Shown: positions 6,277 through 9,464 of the stretch, piece after piece
Layout of the letters: each line of letters begins with the position of its first letter
Numbering within the stretch: position 1 is the stretch's first letter
NCBI GenBank assembly: GCA_036639955.1
Contig: JAVWHP010000026.1
Location: forward strand, 1 to 9,464
DNA from: JAVWHP01 sp036639955
GTDB taxonomy: Bacteria > Bacillota_I > Bacilli_A > Erysipelotrichales > Erysipelotrichaceae
Direction of reading: 5' to 3'
Length of the DNA stretch: 9,464 nucleotides
Program-made: the position numbers and the translations under genes
Notes under the pieces: generated by a model
Seen by the model: only the letters and a program-made list of their open reading frames with translations
Database searches by the model: none
What the model was told of the DNA's origin: nothing

Positions 6277-7593
6277 TTAATCTCCAAAATAATTTCTAGT
6301 TACATCTTCTCCAATATGGCTTCTATTTGAACTAGGCAATTCAGGTCTATAGTGTTCTGGAATATTATGTTCATTCAAAAAAGCCTTTCTAGATATTCCT
6401 CTATCCTGAGCACTTTGTTGATGTTTTTTAAACTCAAATCCGGCTTTATGTCCCATATCCCAAGGTTCATCAGCATTCATCACTTTCCTTGTAACAGGGT
6501 CTATAACCTCTCCATCCACGTTTTTTGCACTTTCCCATACTTTATCACGTACACCTTTTCTATAACCAGATGGTCTTTCATAGGATACTCTAGATGGCTT
6601 TATATTATTTGATACTTTTGGTGGTTTAGCTCCACTAACTCCCTTAGTTGATAGAAAGCTATCTTTAATGTCAACATTCTGTTTATCGTTATTAGATTTT
6701 ATATCAATTTCATTAGTTCCTACTTTTTCAATAGGATCTACATCATACTTATAGTCAATAATGGGCTTATGCTTTCCTGAGAATGCATCATCTATATAAT
6801 CTATATTAGTGCTATTCACTTTGGGTGGTGTTACATCTAAGTCTTTAATTGTACTAACTTTATTATAGTGTGTAAAAACACTAGTTGCAAGTAAATTCAT
6901 AATGATTAAAGTACTTGGTGGTGCTCCACAACTTGCCATAAATGAATTGGTATAACCTATTGCTTCACTAGTTACTATATCTTTAGTAACTGATACAACC
7001 AACGATTTCACAGTATTACAAGATTTTAAAATAGAACCTAATGGTATTAAATCGATACCAGTGCTAAATATACCCATGACTACCATATTTTTAGCTTCAA
7101 GATCATTAATTAATTCTCCACTCAGAGTAGTTCCGATTATGCCTTCAAGTGTTTGTTTAACACCACCAATAATAGGACAATAATCTAAGAATTTAGATAT
7201 ACCTTCTAAATCAGAACCCATACTATGCTCAAAGCTAGTATTTGAACGTTGTTTATAATATTTATCTCTTAGATTAAATTCTTCTTGAATAGTTACGCTT
7301 CTTCCTAATGCTATTTCACGTTCTTCTTTCATTTGTTTGAAAGCTAATTCTAAATCTTCAAATTTAACATCTTTTTCTAGATCTGAGAAGCAAACTTCTC
7401 CCTTCATCGCAGTGCTGTACTCCAACTGAACTGATGATGTATGTTGGTCCATGGATGTCCCCGAATGAGAACTAGTCCATTGAGGACCAGATTCTTTAAT
7501 AGTTCTATCAGTATTCTTAATCTTATTGCCATCCAATGTAATTATAGATAACCGTTCTACTACTGGCTTCATTAGTTTGATATAAAAATTCAT
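6277..7593 (-). CDS. Polymorphic toxin with C-terminal GH-E-type HNH/endonuclease VII nuclease
   Basis: A 438-aa protein. The C-terminal tip (about 340-438) has PWDMGHKAGFEFKKHQQSA (G381, H382, E387) and HYRPELPSSNRSH, the signature of GH-E nucleases of the HNH/endonuclease VII superfamily, expected to cut DNA in competitor cells. Residues about 128-190 (LDYCPIIGGVKQTLEGIIGTTLSGE...TGIDLIPLGSILK) resemble a pre-toxin domain. Residues 215-245 are hydrophobic. Residues 210-323 are nearly repeated in the orphan at 8554-8886. The start is doubtful: ATG 7591-7593 has no clear ribosome site, and a better SD with a different frame lies upstream. No LXG, WXG or signal sequence is present, so the secretion domain may have been lost. 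Its immunity gene follows after 12 bp. Confidence 0.82.
   Translation of the reverse strand: MNFYIKLMKPVVERLSIITLDGNKIKNTDRTIKESGPQWTSSHSGTSMDQHTSSVQLEYSTAMKGEVCFSDLEKDVKFEDLELAFKQMKEEREIALGRSVTIQEEFNLRDKYYKQRSNTSFEHSMGSDLEGISKFLDYCPIIGGVKQTLEGIIGTTLSGELINDLEAKNMVVMGIFSTGIDLIPLGSILKSCNTVKSLVVSVTKDIVTSEAIGYTNSFMASCGAPPSTLIIMNLLATSVFTHYNKVSTIKDLDVTPPKVNSTNIDYIDDAFSGKHKPIIDYKYDVDPIEKVGTNEIDIKSNNDKQNVDIKDSFLSTKGVSGAKPPKVSNNIKPSRVSYERPSGYRKGVRDKVWESAKNVDGEVIDPVTRKVMNADEPWDMGHKAGFEFKKHQQSAQDRGISRKAFLNEHNIPEHYRPELPSSNRSHIGEDVTRNYFGD
6625..6966 (-). repeat. Shared toxin linker block, copy A
   Basis: This segment of the intact toxin (residues 210-323, starting EAIGYTNSFMAS and ending SGAK) is repeated at 8554-8886. 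In the 120-base stretch 6841-6960 versus 8761-8880 I count 7 mismatches. Copy A carries a 9-bp insertion relative to copy B (IDYIDDAF versus IDDTF). Similarity ends abruptly at both sides, immediately before the different nuclease tips. Confidence 0.9.
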
Positions 7594-7633
7594 GGATATC
7601 TATTTTAGTTAATTTAATAATAAAATCCCTTCC
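7523..7633 (-). pseudogene. Out-of-frame 5' remnant with strong RBS before the GH-E toxin
   Basis: GGAAGGG (7627-7633, minus) is the only strong ribosome-site sequence upstream of the toxin. A frame 8 nt beyond it starts at an ATT codon (7616-7618) and reads IKLTKIDIHEFLYQTNEASS, continuing to TAA (7523-7525), overlapping the toxin in another frame. It looks like the original toxin N-terminus whose ATG became ATT and which was joined out of frame to the present coding region by an internal deletion. Chance cannot be excluded, as it is only 31 codons. The remaining gap 7634-7662 shows nothing else. Confidence 0.4.
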
Positions 7634-7662
7634 AATTATTTAATTTACATTTTCAATTTTAT

Positions 7663-8103
7663 TTACAAGACACTACTTAATGCACTTGAAAATAATTCTT
7701 CAAAAGTGAAATGTTCACTAATTACTGAGCCACTTGGCTTATCAAGAATATAATATTCACCACTATCTATAGCTATGCCGTACCAAGAAATACTATCTTC
7801 ACCTACAAATAAATATTTTCTTAAGTTTTCATTTTCCCAATAAATTTCATTTGATTCATATACATTATTTTCACTACATTCATTTATCGAATAGAAAGCT
7901 AAGCCATTGAAATCAAAACAATCTATTTCGGCTATTATGTCAGTATATTCCTCCGCTAAAGATAACCCATTGCAATTTTCTAAACACCACTTGCAATAAT
8001 TTTCTACTTTCTCCTTAGAAACAGCACAATAAATAGTTTCACCATATCGGTTCAATATGGTATCAATTAAATCCAATTTCTCTTTTACCTTTTCTTTAAT
8101 CAT
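7663..8103 (-). CDS. SMI1/KNR4 (YrhA-like) immunity protein
   Basis: A 146-aa protein from ATG 8101-8103 with AAAGGAG 5 nt upstream. The family-like core is IIAEIDCFDFNGLAFYSI (56-73), a following NEIYWENENLRKYLFVGEDSISWYG (85-109), and GEYYILDKPSGSVI (115-128) ending in a helix FTFEELFSSAL. The order of small hydrophobic strands, W-rich segment and Y-x-LD-x-PSG block matches SMI1/KNR4 superfamily immunity proteins as I recall them. It follows the HNH toxin tip by 12 bp, the same spacing as in the GH-E/SUFU pair, so it should neutralise that HNH nuclease in the cytoplasm. It remains intact although the toxin has a nonsense codon. Confidence 0.72.
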   Translation of the reverse strand: MIKEKVKEKLDLIDTILNRYGETIYCAVSKEKVENYCKWCLENCNGLSLAEEYTDIIAEIDCFDFNGLAFYSINECSENNVYESNEIYWENENLRKYLFVGEDSISWYGIAIDSGEYYILDKPSGSVISEHFTFEELFSSALSSVL

Positions 8104-8115
8104 AAATACTCCTTT

Positions 8116-8886
8116 TTACTTGCCATTATAGTAATTCCCTTCAGGCATTGGCCATTCAACCTTCATGCTTTCTCCGGCTTCCAATCCTTTTGTAACGCTA
8201 TTTTGATAATTAGTAATAACTTTATGGTATGGGTCATTTTTAATTAAAACCAAATTGCTAAAATCATTGGTGCCTCCATCATCCAATGGAAGTTTATGAT
8301 GAACCTGATATCCTTTAGGAACTATACCATCTTTTAGTTTTGTAATATCTACATTAGAAAAAGCAAATTCTTTTAACTCATTTGAATTTTTACCAGCAAA
8401 ATCTTTAAGAAAGTCACTTCTTGCATTTGAATTAAAACGGTTTCTTAACTGTATGCACTTTACAGGATTTCATTTTGTATATGTTACCTGCTTTGTACTC
8501 ACATTAGGTAATTCTATTTCTTTCCCTTTTAACGACCCTTTAAAATTGTTGGACTTAGCTCCACTAGTTCCCTTATTTTCTTGTATGCCATCTTTAAAGT
8601 CAACATTCTGATTTTCGTTATTAGGCTTTATATCAATTTCATTAGTTCTTAATTTCTCAACTGGATCTACATCATACTTATCACCAATAATGCGCTTATT
8701 CTTTCCTGAAAATGTATCATCTATATTAGCACTATTTACTTTAGGTGGTGTTACATCTAAATGTTTAATTGTACTAACTTTATTATAGTGTGTAAAAACA
8801 CTAGTTGCAAGTAAATTCATTATAATTAAAGAACTTGGTGGTGCTCCATAACTAGCCATAAATGAATTGGTATAACCTATTGCTTC
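8116..8886 (-). pseudogene. Orphan HNH nuclease toxin tip interrupted by in-frame TGA
   Basis: The frame runs from the homology breakpoint (GAA, 8884-8886; first ATG 8857-8859) to TGA 8470-8472 and continues in the same frame for 117 more codons to TAA 8116-8118. The part after the stop starts NPVKCIQLRNRFNSNARSDF and ends with an HNH-type active site, GYQVHHKLPLDDGGTNDFSNLVLI, then VEWPMPEGNYYNGK. The TGA sits in QVTYTK-stop-NPVK where related tips, as I recall, have Gly, so a GGA to TGA change is the simplest origin. The front 111 residues repeat the intact toxin's residues 210-323. A TAA lies 9 nt upstream of the breakpoint and no ribosome site precedes the ATG, so it is an orphan cassette and not an independent toxin. 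Confidence 0.85.
8554..8886 (-). repeat. Shared toxin linker block, copy B
   Basis: Direct repeat of 6625-6966, offset by 1920 bases over its upstream part. The similarity stops at 8886-8887, where copy A continues ACTAGTGAAGC and copy B reads AATAATGAAGC. It gives recombination a homologous arm by which the HNH tip and its immunity gene could replace the GH-E tip. Confidence 0.9.
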
Positions 8887-8895
8887 ATTATTATT

Positions 8896-8991
8896 TTACC
8901 TTATAAGTACTCTATATAAATTGTACATTTCTATATGATCATTTTTGTACATGGCTATATTATCAGTTATAGGCGATGTTACTAATGCATC
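8896..8991 (-). pseudogene. Short coding-like C-terminal remnant
   Basis: A 31-codon reverse-strand frame ending at TAA 8896-8898 reads DALVTSPITDNIAMYKNDHI and EMYNLYRVLIR. Composition looks protein-like, but a stop immediately precedes it (TAG at 8992-8994) and no start exists. It abuts the breakpoint of the orphan toxin. I recognise no family, and chance is possible. Confidence 0.3.
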
Positions 8992-9013
8992 CTATAAGGA
9001 TTACCTCTAATGT

Positions 9014-9072
9014 TCCAATCCCCAGCCATTGCCCCTGCTTGCACTTCGTACGCAGGGCATGGCAGGGTTGGA
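9014..9072. repeat. GC-richer long imperfect inverted repeat
   Basis: The left arm 9014-9038 (TCCAATCCCC, then GCCATTGCCCCTGC) pairs with the right arm 9052-9072 (GCAGGGCATGGC, AGGGTTGGA) with a few bulged bases and a 13-nt loop (9039-9051). It is strikingly GC-rich for this window. It could be a mobile-element end, an RNA structure or a regulatory hairpin. Base content unlike the neighbourhood favours a foreign origin. Confidence 0.6.
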
Positions 9073-9464
9073 CGGACTTACAGCATGCTTGAATTTACCC
9101 ATCTACCTATGTAAGTGAAAATGTGACATCTTGACAGCCTTATGATTAAAATAAATTCGATTTTTAGCAACATTTATTTTTTCTTACTTCCACTTGGTAA
9201 AAGATACAATATAAAAGCATTCCCTATAAATAATGATACGCACCACTTTCGGGGCATGGTTCTTGACAGGAAATGCTCTTTTATTGTTTTGGGTAGTTAA
9301 AGAGGATTTAAGGTGGGTTATAATAATACTCTAACCGATCTAATAACCTCTTTGCTTTTATCTACAAAATCTGTAAATTATGTATTTAAAATTAATATGG
9401 ATTCACTTCCAAAATATTATCTATTTCTATTTCTCCTCGCTTTTTGAAATTATCACCTATCAAG
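9073..9464. other. Gene-free right edge with short repeats
   Basis: I find no convincing gene on either strand. TCTTGACAG occurs twice (9129-9137 and 9261-9269), and GGGCATGG occurs at 9055-9062 and 9252-9259. A nested inverted repeat lies at 9299-9353: AAAGAGG (9299-9305) with CCTCTTT (9347-9353), enclosing GGTTA (9316-9320) with TAACC (9332-9336). With the hairpin at 9014-9072 this may be an insertion-sequence scar; no transposase is readable. Confidence 0.35.

Noticed and set aside
6352..6612. Plus-strand open frame of 86 codons
   Set aside because: It lies antisense inside the GH-E nuclease tip, has no ribosome site and an implausible composition; it is a shadow of the real gene.
8921..8952. 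TTGTACAT direct repeats as an operator
   Set aside because: They fall in the coding-like remnant 8896-8991 where they encode a repeated MY dipeptide; nothing downstream needs an operator.
9120..9300. Plus-strand peptide-like translation near the right edge
   Set aside because: It is broken by stops, has no start or ribosome site, and resembles no family I recognise.

Overview
The window is very AT-rich and uses strong purine-rich Shine-Dalgarno sites (AAAGGAGG, GGGGGG, AAAGGAG). Together with polymorphic-toxin cassettes and probable spore-surface genes, this suggests a low-GC, spore-forming Firmicute, most likely Clostridium in the broad sense. This assignment is inference; there is no rRNA or marker gene in the window.

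Left half (1-4905), candidate surface or spore-coat locus. It has a 3'-truncated ADP-ribosylglycohydrolase-like gene (minus) and a family 4-type glycosyltransferase (minus). Divergent from the glycosyltransferase is a 395-aa protein made of a choice-of-anchor-A-like domain, a Thr-rich low-complexity linker and a helical C-terminal module. Two more genes follow: a 92-aa protein that is almost only that module (minus), and a 291-aa Cys-rich protein that carries the module at its C-terminus (plus). The three module proteins share the core I-[IL]-N-A-E-G-E-K. Sigma-K-like promoter motifs lie between the last two genes. Perfect inverted repeats close two of the genes, and in both the stop codon lies inside the hairpin. 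The simplest reading is a late-sporulation (exosporium or spore-surface) locus in which the glycosyltransferase may decorate the Thr linker. No sequence proves this.

Right half (4945-8886), tandem polymorphic toxin-immunity cassettes, all on the minus strand. In transcription order they are: (i) an orphan toxin tip with an HNH-like nuclease, broken by an in-frame TGA, plus an intact SMI1/YrhA-like immunity gene; (ii) a 438-aa toxin with a GH-E-type HNH/endonuclease VII tip, plus a SUFU-like immunity gene; (iii) a decayed toxin tail plus an intact small Cys-containing immunity candidate; (iv) a heavily decayed gene of unknown identity. Toxins (i) and (ii) share about 330 bp of closely similar DNA just upstream of their divergent tips, the arrangement expected for toxin-tip exchange by homologous recombination. 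The toxins are damaged (nonsense codon, missing 5' end, stops) while the immunity genes are open.

Right edge (8887-9464): no intact gene. It has a short coding-looking remnant, a GC-richer long imperfect hairpin, and a nested inverted repeat. This may be the scar of a mobile element, but I cannot name a family.
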